From contig MCGO01000174.1 in assembly GCA_002104985.1 (NCBI GenBank), forward strand, positions 1 to 64,000: a stretch of 64,000 nt of DNA. Reading direction: 5' to 3'. The number at the start of each line of letters is the position of its first letter. The first letter of the stretch is position 1. The notes beneath the pieces are model-generated. The model was given only the letters and a program-made list of their open reading frames with translations. It searched no databases and had not been told where the DNA came from. The stretch is from Rhizoclosmatium globosum (lineage: Eukaryota; Chytridiomycota; Chytridiomycetes; Chytridiales; Chytriomycetaceae). A program made the translations under genes and the position numbers. Below are positions 34,893 to 47,046 of this stretch, in pieces.

Positions 34893-37800
34893 TCAAGCTT
34901 TGCAATTCAGGTCATATAGGCTATGTTCCTTTAGCATCCGCTTTATGTTGGAGCTATGACTAAATTCTTGAATGAAAGCAGCCCAAAGGGCAGAATCCTC
35001 AGTGATTTCACTTGAGTTTGTCTTAATAAACCCGTTTAACCGTTCTTGTCCCAACTTGGTTACAACAACTGATGCACTCTCAGATCCGCAATCTTCAAAT
35101 TCCACCATTTCAACTCCGCCAATTAAACCTTCCTTAAACCGAACGAGATCAAGCAGGATAGGCCTATTTCTAACTTTCATCTCAACATGTGGTCTCAAAA
35201 GCCACACCCATTCGAACCGATGGAGCAACAGTACCACCTCCTCTAGCGCTACACTTAATCTGGTGCCAATATGTTGATAATGTAGAGCCTGCTGTCCATA
35301 ATTGCGAGAAACTGTGTCCCGTCTTTCAACTTCGGCTTTAGAAACATCTCCAAATGAGACAAACGCAACAGAATCCATCAATACCCCACTCTTTCTCGCC
35401 ATATCAACCATCAAACTCCATTCCTCACAATCGGTGCTGATAACAGGCGGAACAACGACGTCCTCCTCGTTTTTCAATAATACCTTTCGAACCTCACCCA
35501 TTCCTGCTGCCCATTCCGAAAACAGCCCTTTCTCTTTGACAGCTTCGCTAAATTTCTGGCACTCGCTCCAGAACTTGGCATGAAAGCCAACGCCCACCTC
35601 AACTTCCGTCACATTTCGTTCTTCCAAATGATGTGTATTAAATTCGCGTGGGAGAATTGTCCACCGATCCCGATAATACGTTGTCAAGAGCCCTTGATCT
35701 CCATACCGCGCATACTCTGCATCTTTGGCATATTCAAAAAGTCGCTTATACTGCTCCTCGCGTGGTGTAAACAACTGCAACCCGCTGTTGAATTGTCCCC
35801 ACTTGCGTTCATGAGCTTTCCATTCAAGTGTGCTACCAAAGAATGGACTCTCCGTGACGAGGTCAAATAGCGGAGAAGGGTTTTTGGTGAAGTAGAAGAG
35901 ATCAATATCAATATATAAGATTTGTGCGTAGACTGGAGATAGGCGTTGAAGCTGAAGTTTTGTGTAAACATATTGGTATTTGTCTCCAGGTTTTTCACGG
36001 CCTGGAATTTCAAGAGCCGGGACAGTGATCACACGTGCGCCAAGGTGAAGTAGTGTCTTAATGAAAGGATGTGGTACAGCTGGGGTGACCATTACGGCGA
36101 ATTCAATGTCTTGACTTGCGTTGAGTTTGGTAAGTGGATTGTGGTAGAATGTGTATGCATGGAATAGTGCTGCCGTCCAAAACCAATCTGGGTCTGCAAA
36201 TTGCTTTGTTTTGAAGTCAGCTGGAGCAGTTGCCAGTAGAGTAATAATGGCTTTTGTCTTTGGTGGTCGCGATTCCAGAGATGGTTGAAACATGAAACTT
36301 TCAGGCTGCAATCGTTTACATGTGAGTGCGGATACTCATTCCAACAAAACCTCACCACTTTTTTTCCTGTATGCTCATCAAAGACTTTCCTTGGTACAAC
36401 AGGCTTCCGAACTTCCCTCCAATCGCCTTTCTCAATCCGCCCAAATCCGCCCACATCAAATAAATATCCATTAGTGCCAATGCACTCTTTTTCTGAAATA
36501 TCGTATTCAAGCCCTCTTCCTTTCAAAACTTGGAGACAAGCATCGCCTCCATTCCGAGTAAACCAGCTCAAAAACAACTCCCACAGCACCCATTCCTCAG
36601 CCCCAGCATGACCATTCTTTTCAACCGCCTCTAAAAAGTTATTCACTTTGCCTCGTGCTTCTCTTGACATCAAGAATGATGCCGTTTTGGTGGGAGCACA
36701 GTCCTGAAAAACGAACAGAACATCGCCGAGGCCTGCGCGTTTCCGCATTTCTTTGAGGGTTGGGTGGAACAATGACGGCGATGGCGTACGAAATATTGCT
36801 GCATCGCTCAATACCCAAAGAAAATCATATTGTAGGAGTAGGGATGAGTTCAGCGACGTGAGGAGGGAAACGAGCGATTGGGATGGAAGGATAATGTGCG
36901 CTGCTTGTGCTCCATACGACGAAAATGTTTCTCGTGTAGAAATGGTGTCGACGGAAGCAGATTCGAATGAGACGAGAGCAAGTGTTGGCATACTTGACTG
37001 CCATTTGATTGTTGTTGCTTCAAAAAGTGGGGCCCAGAGAGAGCATGTTTCGGGTATAGCAGGAACAACTGGAATATTTGGATTATGAGGAAGATGAGAA
37101 AGTTGTATCTTCCGAAGCGAAATCATTGCGTCGCGCCATTTTTGAAAGATCACATGTTGTGTTTCTTCGGGCCAAAAGGTGCATTCACTCCAGAATTTTC
37201 CGTGCAGTCCGTAGCTTTCATTGATTTGAGCGATAGATCGTTGTTCGAGGTGATTCATATTCCAAAGAGCTGGGAGCTCATACCATGAATTCAAACCTTC
37301 GGCACCAAAGAATCTGTTGAGCAAGCCTTGATCTCCGTATCTTCATTATGTTTAGCAAAGTATATTCTGAATTTGAAAAGCGTACCTGGTCTTGTTCGGA
37401 TCTGCAGCGAGTTCAAGCAGTTCACGAAAATGACGATTTGATGGTTTCAACAATTGAAGCCCCGTATTGAATACTCCGTTTCCGTCCATCCAATCTCTGC
37501 TGCTCGCAAAAAATGGCATTTGTTGAGGTTGGACAAAATCAAAAAGAGTGATGGGGCTGATGTCAAAGAACATGAGGTCTGTATCCAAAAACAGAATGCT
37601 TTCATAAACATCCTCAAGACGCCAAACATGAAGCTTAGTGTACAGAAACTGGTATTTGTCACCCGGCTTCTCTCTCCCAGGAATTTCGATTGAAGGTACC
37701 GTCCACACTCGTGCGTCAAGAAGCACAAGAGCATCCACGTATTCTTTTGGCACCAGGTGTGTGACCATTACTATGAATTCAGTGTTTCCATGCGGATCCA

Positions 37801-37993
37801 ATCGCGTCTTATTGTTGTGAAGGAAGTTGTAGGCATGGAGGAATGCTGAGGTCCAAAACCAGTCCGCATCAGATAGACCGCGTAGTTTGGCTTCTTCAAG
37901 TGGTTTTGCGGAAGCCAGGAAGGTAATGATTGCCCTTTGTTTTGCAGGGACCACTGAGAATGAGGGAGTAAAAGTTGTGTTTGGAGGCTTCAA
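34893..37993 (-). CDS. Two-unit GT8-like glycosyltransferase (tandem fusion)
   Basis: Resolved exons are 37993 (or slightly upstream)-37386, 37340-36356 and 36305-34893; the phases fit across introns of 45 and 50 nt. The first two exons encode unit 1: AIITFLASAKP, EIPGREKPGDKYQ, the DxD motif LFLDTDLMFF, FNTGLQLLKP and YGDQGLLN. The third encodes unit 2: AIITLLATAPA, EIPGREKPGDKYQ, LYIDIDLFYF, FNSGLQLFTP and YGDQGLLT. These are hallmarks of family GT8 (glycogenin-like, retaining, Mn2+-dependent). Each unit ends in a second, less conserved region with a VSFxS/D..R.T.S.YG.QA.H pattern. The 50-nt gap between the units has splice consensus and no room for a promoter, so I read one protein of about 1000 residues. 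The first coding exon upstream of 37993 is not resolved and may carry a signal anchor. Donor sugar and acceptor are unknown. Confidence 0.72.
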
Positions 37994-38395
37994 GAAACAG
38001 TTTGTTACTGGAATTCAGGCAAAGGATTCATCTTACTGGATGACGAGGTATTGCTTCAACTTGTTGGTCGGACTGTGGTTTCAAGCGTGCAGAGGTTGGA
38101 AGGAGAGCGCGTGAAGCGTATGGTATGGCCCATAATACACAAAACAAGACAAGAAGACGTCGAAAGAAACTCTTTCGCCGAAGTAGCATGAATTGAACAA
38201 ACATTGTGTCCGTTTCTAGGTGTCAATTGTGGTCTGATATTTTCCCGCCAGCTTGAAGGGATCCTCTATTTGATCTCAAGCCGATATAGATATATTCGTC
38301 GTATACAAGCAGTATACAAGGCCGCATCAGATTGATGCCAGACAGAGAAACTATGGTTATTCTGATCATAAATTCATAATATTTTATTGCACAGT

Positions 38396-38795
38396 TTAGT
38401 CAATTTGAACACCCCGTCTCTTGAGATCAGTCTTCGCCTCATTGATTTCCTGATTGATTGAATGTTAGCTGGATAGTCGGTAAGAGGGACATCAAAGTAC
38501 TCACTTTGAGCAGCGACATGTACGCCTCAGGACAATCGCCGAATGTAACCAACGCATATCCGATAGATGCAAGAGAGTATGCTCCAAAAGCAACAAGCAA
38601 CCATAGAGGGAGCTAGGGTATGTATATGGGTTATCTTCAACAGCAAGGAAAACAACAACGTACAACTGGGGCAATCTCATCCAGATATTGAGGAACAGGA
38701 ACAAATGGAATGAGAACTGAATGCAGCATCAAGAGGACCCAGGCAGCGGTTCCAGCAGCAAAGACTAGCAAGATGGATTGTGCTCGTTTGCCCAT
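38396..38795 (-). CDS. DPM3: Dolichol-phosphate mannosyltransferase subunit 3
   Basis: Three exons (38795-38664, 38612-38505, 38449-38396) give 97 residues; every exon is a whole number of codons. The protein has two hydrophobic segments (LLVFAAGTAAWVLLMLHSV and LPLWLLVAFGAYSLASIGYA), then the conserved cytosolic end TFGDCPEAYMSLL followed by EINEAKTDLKKRGV. This matches Dpm3, which tethers the catalytic Dpm1 to the ER membrane, in the complex that makes dolichyl-phosphate-mannose for N-glycans, O-mannosylation and GPI anchors. Size and topology fit the family. Confidence 0.93.
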
Positions 38796-38873
38796 TTGTT
38801 TTGAGTAGATTTTGAGAGAAATGGAAATAAAAACATGCATATATTGTATTATGATTTGATGATTCTATACTAA

Positions 38874-41800
38874 TCACCGTCTTGCTGCCAACGCTCTAGA
38901 ATGTTTCGTAAGTCGCCGAGTAATCTTCCTAGATTCCAGAGTTTGTTTGAATCCAGACATGGAAAGCTCTTCACGCAAAGGAATCTCCTCATCCTCATCA
39001 CCCTCACCTACGACTAATTTTCCATTCCTAACCGTCAGTCCTCTATCTGAGAAAGGGGCCATTCCTTCCACAGCTCTCAATTTTCCCTTTTGATCCAAGA
39101 CTGTCTTTTGCAGAGACGATCCTACGACTTGACGAGAATTCTGGTTTTGCTTCCGCTTTACAATGTCATCAACTTCTTGGTTCTCTTCGTTTGCACGATT
39201 CAGAGATTCCTGAAACGTCCAAATTACCCGGAAGAGCTCTTGCGCATTGCTGATGTTGTCGCCGTCTGACTTGTACGATTCACCAAGATAAACCAACAAT
39301 TTGTGAACACTCCATTCAACGGAATCGGCCAAATCGCATACTTGGTTCAGGATGGACTCATTTTTGTGGATGAAGCCCTTGGTGACATACAGAAAAACGT
39401 TGTCGGCTGCAGTTTCCCCTTCCATCTGTTCGATAATGATGGTTTCATTTTCCATTTCGTTGAATGCGTCTTTAAGGTCTTGTACAGCTTGAAGCAAACC
39501 TTCAATTGAAATACGAGAAGCTGGTCCCACAGTTGGAAGTTCCGACTGTAAGTCCAGAACTTTTTCATCAGTTTCTTGCAATCGTCGAGCCAAGTAATGA
39601 AGCATCGTAGGAGCCCAGTTCTTCAAATTGCTATTTTCAGAAGCCTTGATATCCCTCAACTTCAGTAATGAAGACATTTCAAAGCCATAAGCTCCGCCTC
39701 GGAATGTGTTCTTGTTGACAAAGTTTCCAATCACCAAAACCGCTTCCAAGACTTTTTTAAACTTTTCTGAAGTCATGACGTCATCTATAGCTTGCGAGAT
39801 GCACTTTAAATTCGTCTCAATTTCAACAACATTTTCAAGGAACCGATTCTGGAACGATACCGACTCCAACCGCATCTTAAGCCGTGGAATTGAAGCAACA
39901 GACTTGATGAACTTTTCACCTTCTGGTAGAGACGCTGGATCGCCGTTGAAAGACTTGACAAGCTCAATCTCAGATTCGGTAGGAATGATTTGAAGTAATA
40001 TATCAATGTTTTCCGGAGTCAATACTTCCGGAGACATGGAAACGATTCCATCACGGACTTGTTGCCTCGTTAAACGAGACCCCTCCGAACTATATAGGTT
40101 TCCAAATAGGGCTTGAATTTGGTGAGACCGAGCTTTATCCAGAATCACGACTTTTTGGAGAGGCGCTTCCGAAATCTCATGTCCCTTTTCAAAGAGAGAC
40201 GACAAGGCTTCGAGCTCATTAGGTTCCAGTATCTTGTTTGCAAGACTGTTTGGTTTCACGTAAGAGTCATTCACAACCTGTTTCCAGACGCTATTATTGA
40301 CTGCCTTTTCTGGCACTTTGGCCCAGTCCAAACTCTATTCGAATTAGAACAACGCTTGTGAACTCAAATGGTTACAAACCTGGAGTCCACCAGACAAGGG
40401 AACGTCAAGAACGGGTAAATCTTTTTCACTGCTTCCACTTGCAACATTTTGATGCGCTGACTCAGAAAGAATTGTTTTCTTCCTCAACAGTTGCTTTTCA
40501 GTCTTCACAGCTGCCAAAGCTTCATCACGTTCGTGAGCCAACGTCCCAACAAGTTCTTTCAATCGACGCACTTCGTCTTCAAGGTTACTTTGCGAAACAG
40601 CTTGAATTTGTTGTCCAGATATATACTCCTGCAAATCCGCTATTTCTTGTCTTCGCTGCTCCTCGCTACTTTGTGAGATCAAGAGGTTGACCTTTAGGTC
40701 CTCGATTTCTTGACGAAGAGAGTGGATCATTCCGTTATGCAGTTCACGAGAACCGCCTTGGAATCCTGATGCGGATTCAACAGCATCAACCAGAGAATGG
40801 GCGACAACACGCCAGTCATCATATGACTCAAATGCGGCATTTGCGATAATGTAAGTGAGACGGTCGGTAAGCGCCAGCAGGTTAATTGTCTGTGGAGTTG
40901 TTTTCAAAGCTGCAAAGAAAGACTGAAGGTGTTCAAGAATGGACGTTCCAACTTCCTTGGTTTCAGAGGAAGAGGCCGCAAGGCTGAGGAGGATATCGTT
41001 TGTGATTTGGTAGGGAGACCTGAAATGGAACGTGAACACATATTCGCGCCAATATACAATTCACTTACATGGCGCCTTGCATCGCAACTCGAGGGATTTC
41101 CGCATCTTGTCTGATTTCATCCGCATCATCGGTCCTACCCATTTCATATAACTCCACACACTCAACAAACTCCCCGATTTCATTTCCAGAAACGTCACTT
41201 GCAGCCGCACTTGCCAATAACATGACTTCCTCAATCACATCTCGTAACCCAGCAGCTTCAAGCGACTTTCTCAGCTTAGATCGACCCGCAACGTTTTCAT
41301 CAGAATCGATATACGACACGATAAACTTGAGCAACGATATGCGAAACCTCCACACTACACTCGCATCGAGTCCTGCTCCAGCCTCAGGAGTCTCAAACGC
41401 AGGATCAACCGGTACTTTCCCTTTCCTATCTCGATTCACAGTAGCACTACCACCACCACCGGCACCAAAGGAACGACCACCACCACCGGCACCACCAACA
41501 ACCAACCGAAACGGATCCAACAAAGTCGGAACAAGCGTCCCAACTCCATCAATATACTCCAACCCTTGCTGTACAAGCCTCAACGCCTCAACCCCTTCCA
41601 AACAAAACACAGCCGCAAGGTCATACGCGCGTGCCCTCATCACCAAATTCTCCGATAATATGATTCCATCCATACTCATAAGGAGGTACACAACCTCCGC
41701 AACGAGGTTCCGTGTGGAGACGAGGTCAGTGCGGTGAAAGCAGGAGAGACAGTCAAGCACGCGGAGACGGATTTCGTCAGCACGGACAGAAGAGAAGGTA

Positions 41801-43282
41801 ATTGTGCCATTGCGGGAACCTTGTTTGATTTGGTGGGAGGAAGGCCACGTCTGCTAATGTCGGAGAAGGATGTTCCGTCGTGGAGACGGCGGAGAACGTG
41901 TTGGAGGGCGTCGAGGCCTGTGATTGAGGCGCGCAAGTCGAGGATATATACTGTGACGTGTGTGAATTGTTTTTGAAAGACGGAGGACGTGTCGGACAGG
42001 AGTGAGGGTAGGTTTGAGAGGATACGAAACAGCGCTTTTGATGTTAATGATCTAATAAAATAGAATTGTTAAAAGATGCTGGAATTGGTAGATCAACGTA
42101 ACTGGTCCATCAACTGAGTTATGATCACTTCGACAGATTTTGGCATGAGCGAATTGTCATCCAAGCTCTTTGATAATAGATTTGGGGAAGCAGGAGGTGT
42201 TGTGCTCAGGTTTATCATCAGCGCGGATTCTGGCTTTGGGGGAGATAGGGGAACTCGCTCAGTAACAATGTCAGCCAAGACTTCAAATGAGTGAGGTTCA
42301 GTCTCATTTAAAACTTCGTCTGAATTTGATGGCAAGTTTGGCTGAGGTTCATAGGGATATATTGTAGGCGACATGACAATTTCCAGAGCCGATGCAGAGG
42401 ACTGCGAAGGTTCATTGGAAATTGGTGGGGTATTCTGAGAAATATCATATGAAGGGGGTGGCGGAATCGGTTCTAGCGTCTGGACGTTTTCCACTGATTG
42501 AACATGCCTCACGTCAGATTGTTGAATTTGGTTGACAGGCTCAGGAGCAGGAGGAATTGATGTTGTAGATGCTAATTGAGTATGATTCAAGAGGATTGAG
42601 TATTTCTGCAGAATCGCCTTCTTGCTTTCTAGATTTGCCTTTTCGAACATTGCGAGGACATCCTGCTTCTGAGATCCAGACACGTTCAGGGACGCCTTTG
42701 TAGTCAATATTGAGTGAGGGTTGACAGCAGTTGAACATGAACACGAACACGCACCAGAACATTCTCAAAGTTTCTGATCAAATCAGCATCTTCTGTCTGG
42801 ATCTGGTTGGGTTGAGGAACGGGTTGCGGAATAGGTTGTGTGGTCGATTGAGCGGGAGCTGTCACCGACAAAAGAGGCAGGGGCAGGGGCACGGCAACAT
42901 CGCGAAAGAAAGACGATTCAGCCGTGCCAGGATTCGGCACGGGCGTCGGCGAAAGCGGAAGCGGAAGCGGAACCGAGGCGGATCGAGTCAGCGGCGACCG
43001 GAACAGCGATCCGACTTGGCCGAAAACACTGCGCCGAATCGGAACTATTGTTTCGTTTGATGACGCGGACTTGGTTGGCGGTGTCGGTGGTCGCGGCGTC
43101 GACAGCTTCTCGTTTTGAACGAGCAGTTGCTGCTTCGATTCGAGCGGCAGCTTCACGAGCTCCGGCGTGATCTTCTGCCCTTTGATGCGCTAACACTATG
43201 CCATCAATACACAGGGAGGCACACTCAGGGAAAACCTCACAAGCATCCGCTCAAAGTCTCGCTCTATCTGGGCGGCATCCAT
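38874..43282 (-). CDS. Formin 2: GBD-FH3-coiled coil-FH2, no FH1
   Basis: Exons are 43282-43241, 43189-42755, 42695-42103, 42051-41849, 41819-41069, 41019-40380 and 40334-38874, giving about 1374 residues. It is a paralogue of formin 1 along its whole length: first exon MDAAQIERDFERML, GBD segment KLPLESKQQLLVQ, ASLNVSGSQKQDVLAMF, FH3 with ITGLDALQHVLRRL, a coiled coil, and FH2 from SLDWAKV through AYGFEMSSLLKL. A proline-rich stretch (PLPLPLSPTPVPNP) lies between GBD and FH3, not before FH2; the FH3-FH2 linker is again short and without polyproline. The reading frame at 41820-41848 can be kept open only by a 29-nt intron or by assuming an indel. A Gly/Ala-rich insertion lies in FH3 near 41450-41490. 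Its start codon is 48 bp from the TEX9-like stop. Confidence 0.87.
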
Positions 43283-43330
43283 TTCTTGAGCCTGTCCGAC
43301 AAATTATACAAAAGAAATGATTATGCTTTA

Positions 43331-45066
43331 TTAGACATCTCTTCCTGCCATTGGTCGACAATTCAATGCACGCACAAATTCCTCCTCAGAGAAATCAAGC
43401 AGTGCTGCCGCTTCCAAATGCAACTTCTGTCGCTTCAAATTATCAATCAGCATATTCTGCTTCTTGAATACTGAAAGCAACTCGGCTTTTTGTTTCGTGA
43501 GCTTCTTATTTTCCGTCAAGAGGGCTTGCTGGTTTTTCTTGAGCGCCTCAATCTTGTCTTTAGAGTCTGCATTGGCTTTGGTGAGTGATTGCTTTAGTTT
43601 GTCAATCTCCTCCAAGGCACGGTTTAATCTGTATATACACCATTTAAGTAAAAAGTGACTTATTATAAAGAGAAATCACCTCAAGTCTTTTGAGTTGGCG
43701 TCGTTTTCCGTGTTTCTTCTCTCCTTGTTCAAGCCATCCAATTCCTGTTCGTAGTGTCAAAAGCGAAATAAGGCCACCACTAGTAATTATACCTTCTTTA
43801 ATGAAGTTCTTTCCGTTTCCAAAGTCTCGTTCCTCACTTTGAGTTCTGCATTTGACTTTGTGACTTTATCGACTTGACTCTACCGAAGAATGATATTAGC
43901 AGTAGAATCATCACACAAAATGCCAGTTACCTGCAGTGTATGAATATTCTTGATTATCTTGCTCCTATCCTCATCAAAAAACTTGAGTTTCTCCTCCAAC
44001 ACAGCGATTGCATTATCCTTGATTCCCTGATTCTTGACAACCTTTTCCATTTCTTCTTGAACAACAACAAGTTTTGCTTTCAGAAGCCTGTTGGTCGCCT
44101 CTTGAGTTGGCGGGGTTTGGACGTTTCAGTATGGTTTCTTCTCTCTTACAAACGCCTTACCCAACCCAATTCCTTCTTCCATAGGTCCCAATGATAATAA
44201 AGTGTTTGATAACGGTTTCGTTTCATTTTTCGCCAACGCACTCGAAGGCCTCCTGTATATCCCATAATCATGTTAGAATTTGCAAATATGAAACTTACGA
44301 ATTCACGTCTTACGTTGAAGAAACGCGCGGAGGCTGTGTCGCAGGGTCACTAATAGGCTAGAGTGATAGGTTAAAATCAAAATACAGCAAGCAGGATTCA
44401 AACCATTGGAATGACAGATTTTGCCCCCTTCCCCCTCAAATCTGCTGATGGTGCTGCTTTTTTGATGGCTGACTTTAGAATAGAGGAAGGGCGTTTCGGG
44501 ACAGGTGTCGGTGCAGAAGGTTTTGGGGCAACAATAGGCGCATACTCTGCAGCTCTACTAATCACCTCCGTGATTGGTTTGTTTTCTTCAACAGAATCTT
44601 CAGCGACAGTTGGTTGGAGGAGGTAATGTGAAAGCGGCTTTTGAAGATGCTCTTTCCCCTCTTTCTAGAATGCAAATCACACATTCAAGTTTAAAAGTGC
44701 ATAATAGTTTGACTGAAAGCACAAACCACGAGAAGTTCGGCTTTCTTCACCACGAGGTCAGATTTAAGCTGAAGTTCTTTGTTTTTGCGACTGATTTGGT
44801 AAATAGGATGAGTTCATTGAAACCAGCATGGCGCGTAGAGTCACACACATGTATTCTTTTTCCCGTTTGAGAAGTTCTTTGCTGAGCGTAAAGTCTGTTT
44901 GAAAGTGAATCAGGAAACCTGTCAAACAAAAATTCCTTTCGATCATCTTACGGTCATCCATTTCGGCACCGTCTGAAATGCCGCTCGAATCACTGACCGC
45001 CGGGCTGCTTCGGCCGGAATGCATGTCATGTGGAAGAAGAACTACTGTATGTGAGGTTGGGTCCAT
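43331..45066 (-). CDS. TEX9: TEX9-like coiled-coil protein
   Basis: The first three exons are firm (45066-44952, 44894-44849, 44790-44727). Several short exons follow, and the last runs from about 43628 to 43331. The N-terminus has SDSSGISDGAEMDD, then KELLKREKEYIRKNKELQL and repeated heptads. The C-terminus LIDNLKRQKLHLEAA followed by LDFSEEEFVRAL matches the conserved end of TEX9, a coiled-coil protein linked to centriolar satellites and cilia. That fits a zoosporic fungus and the enkurin-domain gene in the same window. The middle exons (43700-44640) are mainly coiled coil with a Pro/Ala-rich patch near 44411-44530, and their exact joins are not settled. Confidence 0.75.
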
Positions 45067-45419
45067 TTTGGTTCAAAGATTGGACAATTTCAGTCTCACT
45101 ACATAAAGTAATGAAAAGAGAAGAAATAGATGAATAAGAAAAGAAGTAGAATCTGTCTATACCCAAAACAAAACATATTCGATTTCTGAAACAATGGTGA
45201 CTTTGAGGAGTCATCACTCATATACAGCCGCCTTGTATTATTCCCAGGGAACGCTTTGCCCTTATTAAGTACTCTATTTCTGTTAATATCGTTGTGTAAT
45301 CTCAATTGCACCAAACAAACAGATAAGAAAGTGTTACAACTAAACAAAATATCGTATATTGGTTATAAATGAATACATCTATTTCACTACAAAAGAAGAG
45401 GTAGGTCCAGAGCAACAAA

Positions 45420-47046
45420 TCAGAGAACGAAAACTACAGCAAAGACACCAATGAATGAGCACTTGAAAGCGTTAGATTGCATAAGGTTCTTTGATGAAGC
45501 AACAGGCGCCGGTGGCTTGTACTCGGGAGTTGGAGCCACAGGCTTTGGTGCAACGTAACCTGGCTCAGAAGTCTTTGAAGCATTCGCGACTGGCACAGTT
45601 GTGATACCTGGTGCATTGCCGGCTGGTTTAACCGTGCTGCTTGGTTTCCCAGTAGCAACAAGGTCAATAATCGGAAGCGTGAAAACTTGTGATTCTGTCA
45701 CCAAGGTTGACACTGGTCTGGAAGAACTGGCAGTAACGGTATTGCCGGCATTGACAACAGTTCTGGTTGAAGTCCCCGCCAAAGAAGAAGCGGTTGATTG
45801 AGGCTGAGAAGTAGATGGGGTAGCAGTTGTTGACGCATAGGTAACCGCAGTGCTTGCAGACGATTCAGTCGAAAGTCTCTGAGAAGTGACCACAGCTGTA
45901 GTAGATTGACCAGTCGTTGCAATAGATTCAGTTGTTGCGGTGGCCACGTAAGACGAGGTACTCAAGACCTCAGTGCTTGCAGATGCACTTGTATTAATCT
46001 CAGTAGAAGAGGCTGGCAATTCAGAAGTACTTGGCACTGTCGAGAAATAACTTGTTGCGATGGACTCAATTGAGGTTGCGATAGAAGCTGTGACACTTGG
46101 CGTTTCAGAGCTGAGGAATGTGCTTGAAAACACTTCAATGCTAGCTGAAATAGTGGATGGAATAACATCGGTAGTCGTGTGAAGATCCACTGTGGAGGAA
46201 CCATTATTTTCGGTGGAGACGGTGGCAGGTTCAGTTGTAGGAGTTGCCTCGGACACTGTGGTTTTAGTCGATGAATCCACCGAGATAGTTGTGGAGAAAC
46301 CTTGGATGCTTGTGGTAGTGGCCTCAACAGTTGTTTGCTCAGGTGTTGATTGAATAGTACTCGTGACAGGAACCACGGTTGACTGAGAATCCAAGCTGGA
46401 AGAGATCGCAACGGTAGAAGTTTGGCTCGGGATAGCTGTGGTAACGGTTTGAATTGTCGATAATACGGAACTTTGAGTGGTCGTTGTTGTGTTGACAACT
46501 GGGACTGGACAGTTGTCATCTCCCTTGTAACACAACCCTCCTTCACCTTTTGACCCGAAGTATCGAATCTCTTGTATTTGAATGTTGGGAATGGGGTCAA
46601 AACCTGGACCAACGACTAAGGAGCAAACATCATGCACCGTACATGTGTCAACAACACATGTTAACGTTTTCATTGGCTTGCCCTTGACACTTTCGATTGT
46701 GAAGGTTTCCGATACTGGCGGCTGCGAATTGCAGATGTAAGTCACGCTTTCGACGACGTATTTATCTTTCTCCGGCATTCCGATATCAATGATCACAGAC
46801 ATTTCCTCTGTTTCTAACGCATAGAAAGATCCTTTTGGAGCGCATACGTAAGTCAGTGACGAACACCAATCAGCAGGTTAACTCACCAACGTAATCGAAT
46901 GCATAGATAGCCTCACCCCAAGGCGCCCTGAACGGACTTACCCAAGGGTCTGACTGAATCATACATGATTGTTGATACTGCGAGCAGTATTGGCTGGCAG
47001 CAGCGATGAGCGAGGCTGATACAAGGAGTAGAAGTCTCATCAGCAT
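45420..47046 (-). CDS. Secreted Ser/Thr-rich, probably GPI-anchored wall protein
   Basis: Two exons (47046-46887, 46831-45420) give 523 residues. A signal peptide is evident (MRLLLLVSASLIAAA, two possible ATGs at 47046 and 47040). A Cys-containing domain of about 170 residues follows (YCSQYQQSC, SVTYICNSQPPVSE, CVVDTCTVHDVC, CYKGDDNCP). Then comes some 300 residues dominated by Ser/Thr, likely heavily O-mannosylated, and a short Pro/Ala/Lys stretch. The hydrophobic end (FIGVFAVVFVL) after a small-residue site near NAFK looks like a GPI-attachment signal. I do not recognise the N-terminal domain. A cell-surface or wall role is inference. Confidence 0.72.

Noticed and set aside
36092..36311. 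Separate second GT8 gene starting near 36311
   Set aside because: There is no ATG at the start (only TTG), and splice sites at 36355/36306 join it in phase to the first unit with no promoter space.
41069..41737. 222-codon plus-strand frame opposite formin 2
   Set aside because: It is the antisense shadow of the conserved FH3 region on the minus strand.
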